A stretch of 45,955 nucleotides of DNA, from positions 1 through 45,955 of the forward strand of contig JANYEE010000072.1 in assembly GCA_025363275.1 (NCBI GenBank). The letters run 5' to 3'. How positions within the stretch are numbered: the first letter of the stretch is position 1; every line of letters starts with the position of its first letter. The notes beneath the pieces are model-generated. The model had not been told where the DNA came from and made no database searches. It worked only from the letters and a program-made list of their open reading frames with translations. This document shows, piece after piece, positions 8,022-16,679 of this stretch. Both the position numbers and the translations under genes were made by a program. This stretch comes from Burkholderiales bacterium. Lineage in GTDB: Bacteria > Pseudomonadota > Gammaproteobacteria > Burkholderiales > Burkholderiaceae_C.

Positions 8022-8824
8022 ACTTTGGCTTGATCATCATCGGCGATGAAATTTTGTCGGGTAAGCGCGCTGACAAACATTTAACCAGGGCCATTGACAT
8101 CTTGGGCCAGCGCGGTCTGCAAGTTGCCTATGCCGACTATGTTGGAGATGACCCCAACCGCATCACCGAAACCTTACGGCGCGCCTTTGCATCAGGCGAC
8201 GTCGTGTTCTCGTTTGGCGGTATTGGGGCCACGCCCGATGACCATACCCGTCAATGCGCAGCCAGAGCCTTGGGTGTCGATCTGGCCTTGCACCCTGAGG
8301 CGCGTGATCTGATTTTGGAGCGGATGCAGGATGTGGCCGCAGAGCAGGGCACGGTGTTTGAGCCCGATCGGCAGGACAATCAGCACCGCCTGAACATGGG
8401 TATGTTTCCGGTGGGGGCTGAGATCATCCCCAATCCTTTTAACAAGATCGCAGGTTTCTTTTGCAAGAAGGAGCGTGGGGGGATTTATTTTGTGCCCGGC
8501 TTCCCCATCATGGCTTGGCCGATGGTCGAGTGGGTGCTAGATACACATTTCAGCGCCCTCTTTCGCCAAGGCGCGTGGCAAGAACAGTCCGTCATCGTTT
8601 TTGGCGCTATGGAGGCTACCTTAACCCCCTTGATGGAATCTATTGAGCAAGCGTTTGCGGTCAAAGTATTCAGTCTGCCCAGCGTGGATCACCCGACCTA
8701 TGGCCGCCATATCGAACTGGGCGTGAAAGGTAGCCCTCAGGTGGTTGCACCAGCTTATGCGACCCTGCTTGAGGGCCTTCACCGGTTTGGCGTATCACTT
8801 GGCCCTGAATTGGTGCGTACTTAG
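8018..8824 (+). CDS. CinA-like molybdopterin-binding domain protein (COG1058)
   Basis: A 268-residue protein that matches the N-terminal half of CinA: GLIIIGDEILSGKRADKH at the start, FSFGGIGATPDDHTRQ as the MoaB/MogA-type nucleotide- or pterin-binding loop, and FVPGFPIMAWPM. The C-terminal nicotinamide-mononucleotide deamidase domain of full CinA is absent, as in many betaproteobacterial stand-alone versions. It closes the tightly packed run that begins at the propeller gene. The role is unclear; COG1058 domains have been linked to ADP-ribose pyrophosphatase activity in full-length CinA. Confidence 0.82.
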   Translation: MNFGLIIIGDEILSGKRADKHLTRAIDILGQRGLQVAYADYVGDDPNRITETLRRAFASGDVVFSFGGIGATPDDHTRQCAARALGVDLALHPEARDLILERMQDVAAEQGTVFEPDRQDNQHRLNMGMFPVGAEIIPNPFNKIAGFFCKKERGGIYFVPGFPIMAWPMVEWVLDTHFSALFRQGAWQEQSVIVFGAMEATLTPLMESIEQAFAVKVFSLPSVDHPTYGRHIELGVKGSPQVVAPAYATLLEGLHRFGVSLGPELVRT

Positions 8825-8897
8825 AGATGCACCAAAATAGATCTAGTTGCTATTCCCGTAATTGGTGCGCTTACGGTCTGTTCACCGGGCTTGCACC
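8811..8897. promoter_or_regulatory. Possible NtrC enhancer region upstream of glnA
   Basis: Half-sites GGTGC (8812-8816 and 8864-8868) and GCACC (8829-8833 and 8893-8897) alternate in the 180 bases before the sigma-54 promoter. TGCACCAAAAT at 8828-8838 matches the left half of enterobacterial NtrC sites well, but no full dyad with standard spacing is seen. The first pair could instead form a hairpin behind the CinA-like gene. Suggestive only. Confidence 0.35.
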
Positions 8898-8992
8898 CTG
8901 AACGAGCCACAGTAATGGGCCTATCGAGGGTTCTTTGCCCATTATGGGGGCACAATAAGCACAGCAACGTCCTGGGTTAGTGGGCCATGGTT

Positions 8993-9008
8993 TGGCACAA
9001 AAACTGCA
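8993..9008 (+). promoter_or_regulatory. Sigma-54 promoter of glnA
   Basis: TGGCAC, five A bases, then CTGCA reproduces the -24/-12 consensus (TGGCAC-N5-TTGCA) with one mismatch and exact spacing. It lies 46 bases before the glnA ATG. The ntrB and ntrC genes directly downstream supply the expected activator system. Confidence 0.75.
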
Positions 9009-9054
9009 TTGATCTGGGAGAATACTTTTAACAACCGTGCAACAGGAGAATTTG

Positions 9055-10470
9055 ATGGCCAAGACCGTCGCAGACGTGATGAAGATGGTGAAAGAAAACG
9101 AAGTCAAGTTTGTTGACTTCCGTTTCACCGATACCCGCGGCAAAGAACAGCACGTGACTGTGCCCGTGTCGCATTTCGACGAGGACAAATTCGTTTCGGG
9201 CCACGCTTTTGACGGATCGTCCGTTGCCGGCTGGAAGGGCATTGAAGCCTCCGACATGCAACTGATGCCTGACCCCAATACGGCCAACATCGACCCCTTC
9301 TTTGAAGAAACCACGCTGTTCCTGAGCTGCGACGTGGTCGAGCCAAGCGATGGCAAGGCCTACGACCGTGACCCGCGTTCGATCGCCAAGCGCGCTGAAG
9401 CCTTTTTGAAAGCCTCCGGCATTGGTGACACAGCCTACTTTGGTCCAGAGCCAGAATTTTTTATCTTTGACGGCGTGCGTTGGGCCAACGAACCCGGCAA
9501 AGTCTTCTTTGAAATCGACGAATACGAAGCACCGTGGAACTCGGGCTCCAAGCTCGAAGGCGGCAACCGCGGTCACCGCCCCACTGTCAAGGGCGGCTAC
9601 TTCCCGGTACCCCCAGTCGACAGCACGCAAGACATGCGCGCTGAAATGTCCCTGATCCTCGAATCTCTGGGTATTCCGGTTGAAGTGTTCCACCACGAAG
9701 TGGCGGGCGCTGGCCAAAACGAAATCGGTACCCGTTTTAGCACGTTGGTGCAGCGTGCGGACTGGACCCAGGTTCTGAAATACGTGGTTCAAAACGTAGC
9801 AAATGCCTACGGTAAAACCGCCACGTTTATGCCCAAGCCTTACGCAGGTGACAACGGTTCCGGCATGCATGTGCACCAGTCCATCTGGAAAGACGGCAAG
9901 AACCTGTTCGCTGGCGACGGCTACGCCGGCCTGAGCGATTTCGCCCTGTACTACATCGGCGGCATTATCAAGCATGCACGTGCCCTGAACGCCATCACCA
10001 ACCCCGGCACCAACAGCTACAAGCGCTTAGTTCCTGGTTTTGAGGCACCAGTGAAGTTGGCTTACAGCTCGCGCAACCGTTCCGCTTCCATCCGTATTCC
10101 ATTCGTGGCTAACCCCAAGGGTCGCCGCATTGAAGCGCGTTTCCCCGATCCATCGGCCAACCCTTACCTGTGCTTCTCAGCACTGATGATGGCTGGGTTG
10201 GACGGCGTGGAAAACAAGATCCATCCGGGCGAAGCTGCCACCAAGGACCTGTACCACCTGCCTCCTGAAGAAGACGCCAAAGTGCCAACCGTGTGCCACA
10301 GCCTGGACCAGGCGCTGGACTGCCTGAACGCAGACCGTGGCTTCCTGACCAAGGGCGGCGTGTTCACCGACAGCATGCTAGATGCTTATATTGAGCTGAA
10401 GATGGGCGAAGTCACGCGCTTGCGTATGGCGCCTCACCCCGTCGAATACGACATGTACTACTCTCTGTAA
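9055..10470 (+). CDS. glnA: Glutamine synthetase type I
   Basis: A 471-residue enzyme that makes glutamine from glutamate, ammonia and ATP and is the main entry of ammonium into metabolism. Family hallmarks include [31 protein letters not shown] (ATP-binding region), NRSASIRIP and the C-terminal LYHLPPEE, whose Tyr is the adenylylation site of bacterial GSI. I start at ATG 9055, preceded by CAGGAG at the right distance; an in-frame GTG at 9037 overlaps that site and is rejected. It has a sigma-54 promoter upstream and a strong terminator downstream. GSI adenylylation by GlnE is expected from the conserved Tyr but that gene is not in the window. Confidence 0.98.
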   Translation: MAKTVADVMKMVKENEVKFVDFRFTDTRGKEQHVTVPVSHFDEDKFVSGHAFDGSSVAGWKGIEASDMQLMPDPNTANIDPFFEETTLFLSCDVVEPSDGKAYDRDPRSIAKRAEAFLKASGIGDTAYFGPEPEFFIFDGVRWANEPGKVFFEIDEYEAPWNSGSKLEGGNRGHRPTVKGGYFPVPPVDSTQDMRAEMSLILESLGIPVEVFHHEVAGAGQNEIGTRFSTLVQRADWTQVLKYVVQNVANAYGKTATFMPKPYAGDNGSGMHVHQSIWKDGKNLFAGDGYAGLSDFALYYIGGIIKHARALNAITNPGTNSYKRLVPGFEAPVKLAYSSRNRSASIRIPFVANPKGRRIEARFPDPSANPYLCFSALMMAGLDGVENKIHPGEAATKDLYHLPPEEDAKVPTVCHSLDQALDCLNADRGFLTKGGVFTDSMLDAYIELKMGEVTRLRMAPHPVEYDMYYSL

Positions 10471-10512
10471 AGAGTGTAAAAAACTGCGTCCTGCCTCGGA
10501 CGGACGTGGAAT

Positions 10513-10546
10513 AAAAAAGACGGCTTAGGTCGTCTTTTTGTTTTTT
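10513..10546 (+). terminator. Intrinsic terminator after glnA
   Basis: AAAAAGACG and CGTCTTTTT form a stem with an 8-base loop (10514-10539), followed by further T bases. It lies about 45 bases after the glnA stop and should separate glnA from the ntrB/ntrC transcript. Confidence 0.8.
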
Positions 10547-10596
10547 GAGCTGTTTTGGCGCATACTGAAGAACTTCTCGTTTCCCCAACTACCAGA

Positions 10597-11103
10597 ATGA
10601 AATTTGGATTCCCGATCTTGACCACAGCTTTGGTGCTTGCCGTTCCCACGTGGGCGCAGGACCGCATCTACCGGTGCGGTAACGAGTACACCAATACCGT
10701 GACCGAGGCCCAAGCCAAAAGCTGTAAACTCGTGTCCGGTGGCAACGTCACAGTGGTGCAATCTACGCGGCCCAACCCGAATGCAGGCGTTAAAGTCGCC
10801 TCGCTGTCCCCCGGCCAGCCGGGCCAGCGCGTGGATGCCAATGAACAGCGAGCCAAAGACTCTGATGCACGTTTGATCCTGGAGTCGGAGCTGAAGAAGG
10901 CCGAGGCCCGCCAGTTGGAATTGCAGAGAGAATACAACAATGGTGAGCCTGAAAAACTAGGTCCCGAGACGCGTAACAACCAAAAATATTTGGATCGGGT
11001 GGCCGAAATTAAAGCTAACATGGCGCGCAATGAAAGCGACATCGCCGGCATACGCCGCGAACTGGGGCGCGTGCCTTCCGCTTCTAGTTCCTCTGCACGA
11101 TAA
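10597..11103 (+). CDS. Small exported protein, DUF4124-like, between glnA and ntrB
   Basis: A 168-residue protein with a clear signal peptide (MKFGFPILTTALVLAVPTWA, cleavage near WA-QD). Next comes IYRCGNEYTNTVTEAQAKSC, a short two-Cys motif like the N-terminal part of DUF4124 proteins. A low-complexity linker and a charged helical region follow (about residues 85-150, ELKKAEARQLELQREY), possibly a coiled coil. ATG 10597 is chosen because the signal peptide begins there; the ribosome-binding site is weak. It ends 5 bases before ntrB, so the two are probably cotranscribed. No function is known; its steady position in the nitrogen-regulation locus is notable. Confidence 0.75.
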   Translation: MKFGFPILTTALVLAVPTWAQDRIYRCGNEYTNTVTEAQAKSCKLVSGGNVTVVQSTRPNPNAGVKVASLSPGQPGQRVDANEQRAKDSDARLILESELKKAEARQLELQREYNNGEPEKLGPETRNNQKYLDRVAEIKANMARNESDIAGIRRELGRVPSASSSSAR

Positions 11104-11108
11104 AGTCT

Positions 11109-12167
11109 TTGAACGCGCTCGTTCGGTTTCAGTCATTCGACTTGCTGGCCACCCTGGTTGCAGTGCTCGATACGAACGCTGCCGTATTGTTTTCCAACTC
11201 TGCGTTGGAAGATGTGCTCGGAACTTCACGCCGCATGATTGATGGTTCGAACTTCCCCGAAGTGTTTACCGAGCCGTCTCAATTACAAAGTGCCTTGGAT
11301 GGCCTGCGCGAAAATGAATTCTCCACGCTGCGCTATGACGCCTGGCTAAAACGCCCGGGTCAAGACTCCCTGCCCGTTCACGTGATAGTGACGCGCACGG
11401 AGACTGCCGATGCGGTAATTGTGGAGATGGTGCCGCTGGAGCAGCAGACGCGCCAGGACCGCGAAGAGCGTTTGGCTGAGCAGGCACAAACCAACAAAGA
11501 GCTGATTCGCAACCTGGCCCACGAAATCAAGAACCCGCTGGGCGGTATCCGGGGTGCGGCGCAATTGCTGGAAATGGAGATGGACTCGCCCGAGATGACC
11601 GAGTACACCCAGGTCATCATCCATGAGGCTGATCGCTTACAAAGCTTGGTGGACCGCCTGCTGGCACCGCACCGCCGTCCGCACATGGTGGGCGATGTGA
11701 ATATCCACGAAGTGTGTGAGCGGGTGCGATCGCTCATCATGGCGGAGTTTCCGCGCGGTCTTAAAGTCATGCGTGATTACGATATTTCCATCCCAGAGTT
11801 TCGCGGTGACCGTGAGCAACTCATCCAGACGGTGCTGAACATCGCGCACAACGCCTGCCAGGCGCTTGCCGAGCGTATTGCGAGTGCCGATGCAGAGCTC
11901 ACATTTCGCACTCGTGTCACCCGGCAAGTGACATTTGGTAAGCAGCGTTATCGGTTGGCACTGGAATTGCATGTCATCGATAACGGACCTGGCGTGCCAG
12001 ACTCCATCAGAGACAGAATCTTCTATCCGCTCGTGTCGGGGCGAGAAGGGGGTTCTGGACTGGGGCTGACATTGGCGCAAACCTTTGTTCAGCAACACCA
12101 TGGGCTGATCGAGGTAGACAGCGTGCCAGGCCGGACTGATTTCAAAATATTGATACCACTGCCGTAG
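11109..12167 (+). CDS. ntrB: Nitrogen regulation sensor histidine kinase NtrB
   Basis: A 352-residue soluble kinase/phosphatase that sets the phosphorylation of NtrC in response to nitrogen status through PII. A PAS domain occupies about residues 10-115. The dimerisation helix has NLAHEIKNPLGGIRGAAQLLE with the phospho-accepting His, and the ATPase domain has N (IAHNACQAL), G1 (VIDNGPGVP) and G2 (GGSGLGLTLAQTF) boxes. The start is a TTG at 11109; no ATG fits the PAS domain start. It is followed by ntrC after 41 bases. Also called glnL. Confidence 0.95.
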   Translation: MNALVRFQSFDLLATLVAVLDTNAAVLFSNSALEDVLGTSRRMIDGSNFPEVFTEPSQLQSALDGLRENEFSTLRYDAWLKRPGQDSLPVHVIVTRTETADAVIVEMVPLEQQTRQDREERLAEQAQTNKELIRNLAHEIKNPLGGIRGAAQLLEMEMDSPEMTEYTQVIIHEADRLQSLVDRLLAPHRRPHMVGDVNIHEVCERVRSLIMAEFPRGLKVMRDYDISIPEFRGDREQLIQTVLNIAHNACQALAERIASADAELTFRTRVTRQVTFGKQRYRLALELHVIDNGPGVPDSIRDRIFYPLVSGREGGSGLGLTLAQTFVQQHHGLIEVDSVPGRTDFKILIPLP

Positions 12168-12208
12168 GAATCGGTGGTGGTCAGCCAGAACTTGGGGACG
12201 CCAAAATA

Positions 12209-13687
12209 ATGAAGCCGATTTGGATCGTAGATGATGACCAGTCCATCCGCTTCGTGCTGGAGAAAGCCTTGCTGCGTGAGCATCTCCCCACGCGCAGTTT
12301 CTCCAATCCACGGGATGTATTGGCTGCGCTCAGCACCGCCAGCGACGATGAGGGTCCGCAGATTCTGGTAAGCGACATTCGCATGCCGGGTGGCTCAGGG
12401 CTGGATTTGCTGGAGCAGGTTAAAGCCCGCCACCCAGGTTTACCCGTCATCATCATGACGGCCTTCTCGGACCTGGACAGCGCGGTGAGTTCCTTCCAGG
12501 GCGGCGCCTTTGAGTACCTGCCCAAGCCCTTTGATTTGCCCAAGGCGGTGGAGCTGATTCGCCGTGCAGTGGAAGAAAGCCAGCGCGAAGAGGTGAGCGA
12601 AGAGCGCATGGCCGAGACGCCCGAAATGTTGGGCCAGGCGTCTGCGATGCAGGATGTGTTTCGTGCGATTGGTCGTTTGAGCCAAAGCAATGTGACCGTG
12701 ATGGTGACCGGTGAATCGGGCTCGGGCAAAGAGCTGGTGGCGCGTGCGCTGCACAAGCATTCGCCGCGTGCCAATGGTCCCTTCGTGGCTATCAACACGG
12801 CCGCCATACCCAAAGATCTGCTGGAGAGTGAACTGTTTGGCCATGAACGCGGCGCCTTCACCGGCGCACAGACCATGCGCCGTGGCCGCTTTGAACAGGC
12901 TGATGGCGGTACGCTGTTTCTGGACGAAATTGGCGATATGCCGTTTGAGCTGCAGACGCGATTACTGCGCGTCCTGAGCGATGGCCATTTTTATCGCGTG
13001 GGTGGCCACAGTGCTGTCAAAACCAATGTGCGCGTGATCGCAGCCACCCACCAGGACCTGGAGCAGCGCGTCAAAGACGGCGGCTTTCGTGAAGACTTAT
13101 TCCACCGCTTGAACGTGATTCGCCTGCGCTTGCCGGCCCTGCGCGAGCGCAAGGAAGACATTGGCATGCTCACGCGCCATTTCTTGCAGCAGAGCGCCAA
13201 ACAACTGGGTGTGGAGGCCAAGCGTATTTCTGACGGTGCATTGGGCCGGCTGGAAGTGTTTGCCTTCCCAGGCAATGTGCGCCAACTTGAAAATATTTGC
13301 CACTGGCTCACCGTGATGGCACCCGCCCAGGTGATTGAAGCCAAAGACTTGCCGCCTGAGGTGGGTGTGGGACGCGATTTGAATGCGCCCGCGGTGTTTG
13401 CGAGCTCGCCCGTTGCGGGCGCTGAGGGCTTGCCCCATGTGGCTGGCGCTGGTGTGTCCGCTGGTGGCTCCAGCGGCAACTGGGAAACCGATTTGGAAAC
13501 CGAGGCCGTGGCGCTACTCGGTGGCGGCACCAGCGATGTATGGGATGTGCTGACCCGCAGGTTTGAATCGCGTTTGATCCTCGCGGCTTTGGCCAATACC
13601 AAAGGCCGACGCATCGAAGCCGCGCAAAAGCTCGGCATTGGCCGCAATACCATCACCCGCAAGATCCAGGAGCTGGGTTTAGAGTGA
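12209..13687 (+). CDS. ntrC: Nitrogen regulation response regulator NtrC (sigma-54 activator)
   Basis: A 492-residue enhancer-binding protein. The receiver domain (about 1-120) has IWIVDDDQ and the acceptor Asp in LVSDIRMPGG. The AAA+ domain (about 140-380) has Walker A GESGSGKE, the sigma-54 contact loop GAFTGA and Walker B GGTLFLDEIGDM. A linker rich in Gly/Ala/Val (about 390-430) leads to a Fis-type helix-turn-helix (LANTKGRRIEAAQKLGIGRNTITRKI). It should activate glnA from the sigma-54 promoter at 8993-9008. A copy of the dispersed 55-base repeat begins right after its stop codon. Also called glnG. Confidence 0.96.
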   Translation: MKPIWIVDDDQSIRFVLEKALLREHLPTRSFSNPRDVLAALSTASDDEGPQILVSDIRMPGGSGLDLLEQVKARHPGLPVIIMTAFSDLDSAVSSFQGGAFEYLPKPFDLPKAVELIRRAVEESQREEVSEERMAETPEMLGQASAMQDVFRAIGRLSQSNVTVMVTGESGSGKELVARALHKHSPRANGPFVAINTAAIPKDLLESELFGHERGAFTGAQTMRRGRFEQADGGTLFLDEIGDMPFELQTRLLRVLSDGHFYRVGGHSAVKTNVRVIAATHQDLEQRVKDGGFREDLFHRLNVIRLRLPALRERKEDIGMLTRHFLQQSAKQLGVEAKRISDGALGRLEVFAFPGNVRQLENICHWLTVMAPAQVIEAKDLPPEVGVGRDLNAPAVFASSPVAGAEGLPHVAGAGVSAGGSSGNWETDLETEAVALLGGGTSDVWDVLTRRFESRLILAALANTKGRRIEAAQKLGIGRNTITRKIQELGLE

Positions 13688-13740
13688 AAAGTGGCTAGGG
13701 CCCCAGTAAAGTCTGCCTGATGTGCTATAAAAATAAGAGC
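13688..13740 (+). repeat. 55-base dispersed repeat, copy behind ntrC
   Basis: Carries AAAAGTGGCT, GGCCCC, AGTAAAG, CTGCCTG and the hairpin GCTATAAAAATAAGAGC. It starts on the base after the ntrC TGA. It is the same element as at 14902, 33856, 39777 and (inside gcvT) 45625. Confidence 0.8.
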
Positions 13741-13787
13741 AGATCGCTTAACTAAGATCGTCCAGCTTGCCGGGAGACAATGCGGGC

Positions 13788-14300
13788 ATGGAAGCCAATT
13801 ACCACGTCAGAGACGCCCAGCCCGAAGACGCACCGCGTCTCGCGGTGCTGGCTGTGCAGGTGTGGATGCACACCTATGCGACCCAGGGTGTGTCCTCGGT
13901 CATTGCCGACTATGTGCTGGCAGAGCTGACGCCGCAGGCCTTCGCGGCCAAGCTGGGCAATCCTGCAATATCGATTCTGGTGGCCGAGCGCGAGGGACAT
14001 CTGCTGGGCTTGGCGGTGATTCAGTCGGGCGCTGTCGGTGTGAATGTGCTGGCGGCCACGGTAGAGTTGACGACTTTGTATGTGCAGGCGCATTGCAAGG
14101 GGCAGGGCATAGGCAGTCGCCTTCTGAATGAAGCCAGGACCTTGGCTGCGGCACACGCAGGTAGTGGGTTGTGGCTCACTGTAAATGCGCAGAATACCGC
14201 GGCGATAGATTTCTACAACCACCACAATTTCCAGCGGGTAGGCACCGTAGACTTTATTTTGGGCGGTGTGGCGCACCCGAACCTGGTAATGCTGGGTTAG
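13788..14300 (+). CDS. GNAT-family N-acetyltransferase
   Basis: A 170-residue acyltransferase. After YHVRDAQPEDAPRLAVLA, the acetyl-CoA loop is seen as YVQAHCKGQGIGSRLL (Q/R-x-x-G-x-G/A pattern), followed by the NTAAIDFYNHHNF segment typical of motif B. It transfers an acetyl group from acetyl-CoA to an unknown amine. ATG 13788 is preferred, with GGGAGA about 11 bases before it; a TTG at 13767 is in frame but has no ribosome-binding site. It converges with and overlaps the next gene by 4 bases. Confidence 0.85.
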   Translation: MEANYHVRDAQPEDAPRLAVLAVQVWMHTYATQGVSSVIADYVLAELTPQAFAAKLGNPAISILVAEREGHLLGLAVIQSGAVGVNVLAATVELTTLYVQAHCKGQGIGSRLLNEARTLAAAHAGSGLWLTVNAQNTAAIDFYNHHNFQRVGTVDFILGGVAHPNLVMLG

Positions 14301-14863
14301 CACTTGCCCATCGCGTCGGACCATTTCTCCAGCGACGTCACCACCGAAGAAACACGCAGCGCGTTGTTAACGACATCGGCCCACGCCCCCGATTCCACCT
14401 GCACGCCGTAGTGGAACATGGGGTGCTCCAGCTTGCGGCGGGCCACCATGTCGGCGATCTGGCTGTCTTGCAGGGGCATGCCCATGGAGGCCAGAATTTT
14501 GCGCTTCTCCTCGACCAGTCCAGAGGTGCGGATCAGCTTGATGAGGCGCAGGTGTAGCGCCGGGTTATTGGCAATTTCCTTGGTGCGCTCGTAAATCAGC
14601 TCATTGACGATGGCGGACAGCAGGACCACCTCACTGGTGATTTGCGAACGCCAAATCACAGTGCCATCAAAGTGCGTTAAACCCCGTTTGAGCTCCAGTG
14701 TGTGTTGCGCAAGTTCGTCCGCATGGTAGAAATTGAAGCCCGCTGCGTTCCAGCCCAGGGCTTCGATGTGCTCCCACTTGTCGGGGGTACGGTACTGCAG
14801 GCGGATGCCAATATGGCTGTGCCGGTCATCCGTCCTGGCGATTGCGGGGGTATCTTCAGCCAT
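14297..14863 (-). CDS. Conserved-looking protein of unknown function
   Basis: A 188-residue protein starting at ATG 14863, with AGGAG six bases before it; an upstream in-frame ATG (14893) has no such site. The middle contains IGIRLQYRTPDKWEHIEALGWNAAGFNFY and GLTHFDGTVIWRS, which faintly recall the barrel of PilZ-type cyclic-di-GMP receptors. However, the RxxxR and D/NxSxxG motifs are not intact. The C-terminal half is helical (NELIYERTKEIANNPALHLRL). No signal peptide or membrane segment. The gene lies between exonuclease III and an acetyltransferase; context gives no role. I do not recognise the family. Confidence 0.7.
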   Translation of the reverse strand: MAEDTPAIARTDDRHSHIGIRLQYRTPDKWEHIEALGWNAAGFNFYHADELAQHTLELKRGLTHFDGTVIWRSQITSEVVLLSAIVNELIYERTKEIANNPALHLRLIKLIRTSGLVEEKRKILASMGMPLQDSQIADMVARRKLEHPMFHYGVQVESGAWADVVNNALRVSSVVTSLEKWSDAMGKC

Positions 14864-14901
14864 GGTGTGCTCCTGGTCGCAGTTTCCATTCATTTTTATA
14901 C

Positions 14902-14956
14902 CAAAAGTGCCTGAGGCCCAGGTAAAAACTGCCTGGGTAGCTATTATTTTTATAGC
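14902..14956 (+). repeat. 55-base dispersed repeat, copy at the 3' end of exonuclease III
   Basis: CAAAAGTGCC, GGCCC, AGGTAAAAA, CTGCCTG, GGTAGCTAT and the closing ATAGC arm are all clear. This and the copy at 33856-33910 are the best preserved. The xth stop codon (TAA at 14952-14950) lies inside its hairpin. Confidence 0.85.
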
Positions 14957-15735
14957 GTACTGGTTTCCAACAGCACCGGCGCGTGGTCACTTGGGCGCTC
15001 GTTTTTGCGCGGTGTCTTGTCAATAGTGCAGCCCACCGCTGCGGCTTTGACCGCTGGGCTGACCAGGATGTGGTCGATACGCAGGCCGCGGTTGCGCCTG
15101 AAACCCCCATCGCGGTAATCCCACCACGAAAAATTCTTGGGCGGCTGCGCAAACAGACGCACGCCGTCGTGCAGGCCCAGGGCAATCAGCGCACGCAGGT
15201 GGTAGCGCTCTTCTTCGGTGCAGTGGATGCTGCCCTCCAGCCCCACCGGGTCCCAGACGTCGTCATCGTCGAAGGTGATGTTGTAGTCGCCCATCAACAC
15301 CAGTTGGGGGTGGGCCGCCAGTTCCTCGCGCACCCAGGTGCGCAGGCCCTTGAGCCACTCCATCTTGTATTCAAACTTGTCGCTGCCAGGCTCCTGGCCG
15401 TTGGGGAAATAGGCGCCAATCACCCGCACGCCGTCCACCGTGCCTGTAATCACGCGGGCCATATCGTCGTCAAAGCCCGGGATGTTTTTGACGACGTCGG
15501 TGGCGGGCGTGCGCGATAGCAGGGCCACGCCGTTGTAGGTTTTCTGGCCAAACCACTGCGCCTGATAGCCCGCGTCCAGAAAGGCCTGGGCTGGGAACTT
15601 GTCGTCGGTCATCTTCAGCTCTTGCAGCACCAGCACGTCTACCGGCGAAGCTGTTGCATCCTGCGCGGCCAGCCAGTCCAGTACTTGCGGCAATCGCACG
15701 CTCAAAGAGTTCACATTCCAGGTGGCTAATTTCAT
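14950..15735 (-). CDS. xth: Exodeoxyribonuclease III (AP endonuclease family)
   Basis: A 261-residue DNA repair enzyme that cuts at abasic sites and degrades one strand of duplex DNA from the 3' end. It shows KLATWNVNSLSVRLPQVLDW (N-terminal metal-site Asn), VLVLQELK (metal-binding Glu), MGDYNI, RIDHILVS and the catalytic ending SDHAPVLLE. Length matches the ExoA/Xth family. The stop codon and last codon come from the dispersed repeat that abuts the gene. Confidence 0.95.
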   Translation of the reverse strand: MKLATWNVNSLSVRLPQVLDWLAAQDATASPVDVLVLQELKMTDDKFPAQAFLDAGYQAQWFGQKTYNGVALLSRTPATDVVKNIPGFDDDMARVITGTVDGVRVIGAYFPNGQEPGSDKFEYKMEWLKGLRTWVREELAAHPQLVLMGDYNITFDDDDVWDPVGLEGSIHCTEEERYHLRALIALGLHDGVRLFAQPPKNFSWWDYRDGGFRRNRGLRIDHILVSPAVKAAAVGCTIDKTPRKNERPSDHAPVLLETSTL

Positions 15736-15779
15736 GGCTTTTATGGGGGGGGCATCAAAGGGGATTGCGAGGTCTGTTG

Positions 15780-16232
15780 TCAGGGTACGGTGTATTCGTC
15801 CAGCCCGACCACGCCGATTTTTGGCAGGCCCAGGCGCTGCGCTGCACTCATCACCGCGGCTACGGTGTCGTATTTGCTGGTGGCCGCAGCGTGGATGTGA
15901 ATCTCAGGCGGGCTGGGTATTTGCGCAGCGCCGCGCAGGCGGGCTTCCAGCTCCCGGCGGCTGGTCAGCAGTTCTCCATTCCACAGCACTTGCTGGGTGG
16001 CGGACACTTCAATGCGCACTGCCGGCGGTGGCGCACTGTCCGGGGCCGGGCCACCGTTGGGCAGCTCCATGCTGACGGCATGGAAGTGCACGGGGATGGT
16101 GATGATCAGCATCACCAGCAGGACTAACAGCACGTCAATCAGTGGCGTGATGTTGATACCGCTGGCAGCCTCCACCTCGGCCAGTTCGGGGTGCTCTCCA
16201 TTTTCGGTTTGGGCGTCAAAGTCAATGGCCAT
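15780..16232 (-). CDS. exbD: ExbD/TolR-family biopolymer transport protein (second copy)
   Basis: A 150-residue protein with a cytoplasmic N-terminus, one membrane helix (about residues 28-50) containing the proton-carrying Asp in ITPLIDVLLVLLVMLI, and a periplasmic domain. With ExbB it converts the proton gradient into mechanical work on a TonB-type partner. It is the last gene of the tonB-like/exbB/exbD/exbD operon, 16 bases after the first exbD. It is clearly a different sequence from the first copy, so the pair is an old duplication; the two may form a mixed dimer in the ExbB ring. Confidence 0.92.
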   Translation of the reverse strand: MAIDFDAQTENGEHPELAEVEAASGINITPLIDVLLVLLVMLIITIPVHFHAVSMELPNGGPAPDSAPPPAVRIEVSATQQVLWNGELLTSRRELEARLRGAAQIPSPPEIHIHAAATSKYDTVAAVMSAAQRLGLPKIGVVGLDEYTVP

Positions 16233-16248
16233 AGTGCGCGTCCATACT

Positions 16249-16677
16249 TCAGCGTTGGCCGGGTGGCTCGGTCAAAAAACCGATGCGCACAATGCCAGCC
16301 TGCTGCGCGGCCAGCACCACTTTGGCCACGGCTGCATAGTCCGCGCGGGCATCGGCGCGGATGTGCACCTCGGGCTGAGGCTGCTGGGCACCCAGCACTT
16401 TCAAGCGGGCTTGCAACTCAGCGCGCTCGGGCAGCGGCAGGTCGTACCAGAAGGTGTCGTTGCTGGCGGTGATCGAGATGATGACGTTGTCTGGGCGCAC
16501 CTGGTTGAGTTGGTTGAACTCGCGCGGTAATGACACGCCCACCGATGCGCTGACCACGGGAATAGTGATCAGAAAAATGATCAGCAGCACCAGCATCACG
16601 TCCACCAGGGGTGTAGTGTTGATCTCGGACAGCATGACGTCGTCGTCACCCGCGTCAACTGGGTAATTGACTGCCAT
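16249..16677 (-). CDS. exbD: ExbD/TolR-family biopolymer transport protein (first copy)
   Basis: A 142-residue protein with the family start MLSEINTTPLVDVMLVLLIIF, placing the essential Asp in the single membrane helix (about 22-42). The periplasmic domain ends in VLAAQQAGIVRIGFLTEP. It starts two bases after the exbB stop, which implies coupled translation. Same role as the copy downstream. Confidence 0.93.
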   Translation of the reverse strand: MAVNYPVDAGDDDVMLSEINTTPLVDVMLVLLIIFLITIPVVSASVGVSLPREFNQLNQVRPDNVIISITASNDTFWYDLPLPERAELQARLKVLGAQQPQPEVHIRADARADYAAVAKVVLAAQQAGIVRIGFLTEPPGQR

Positions 16678-16679
16678 GC

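Noticed and set aside
9028-9975. A 315-residue minus-strand frame inside glnA
   Set aside because: Antisense shadow of a highly conserved gene with strong codon bias; no ribosome-binding site or family motif.
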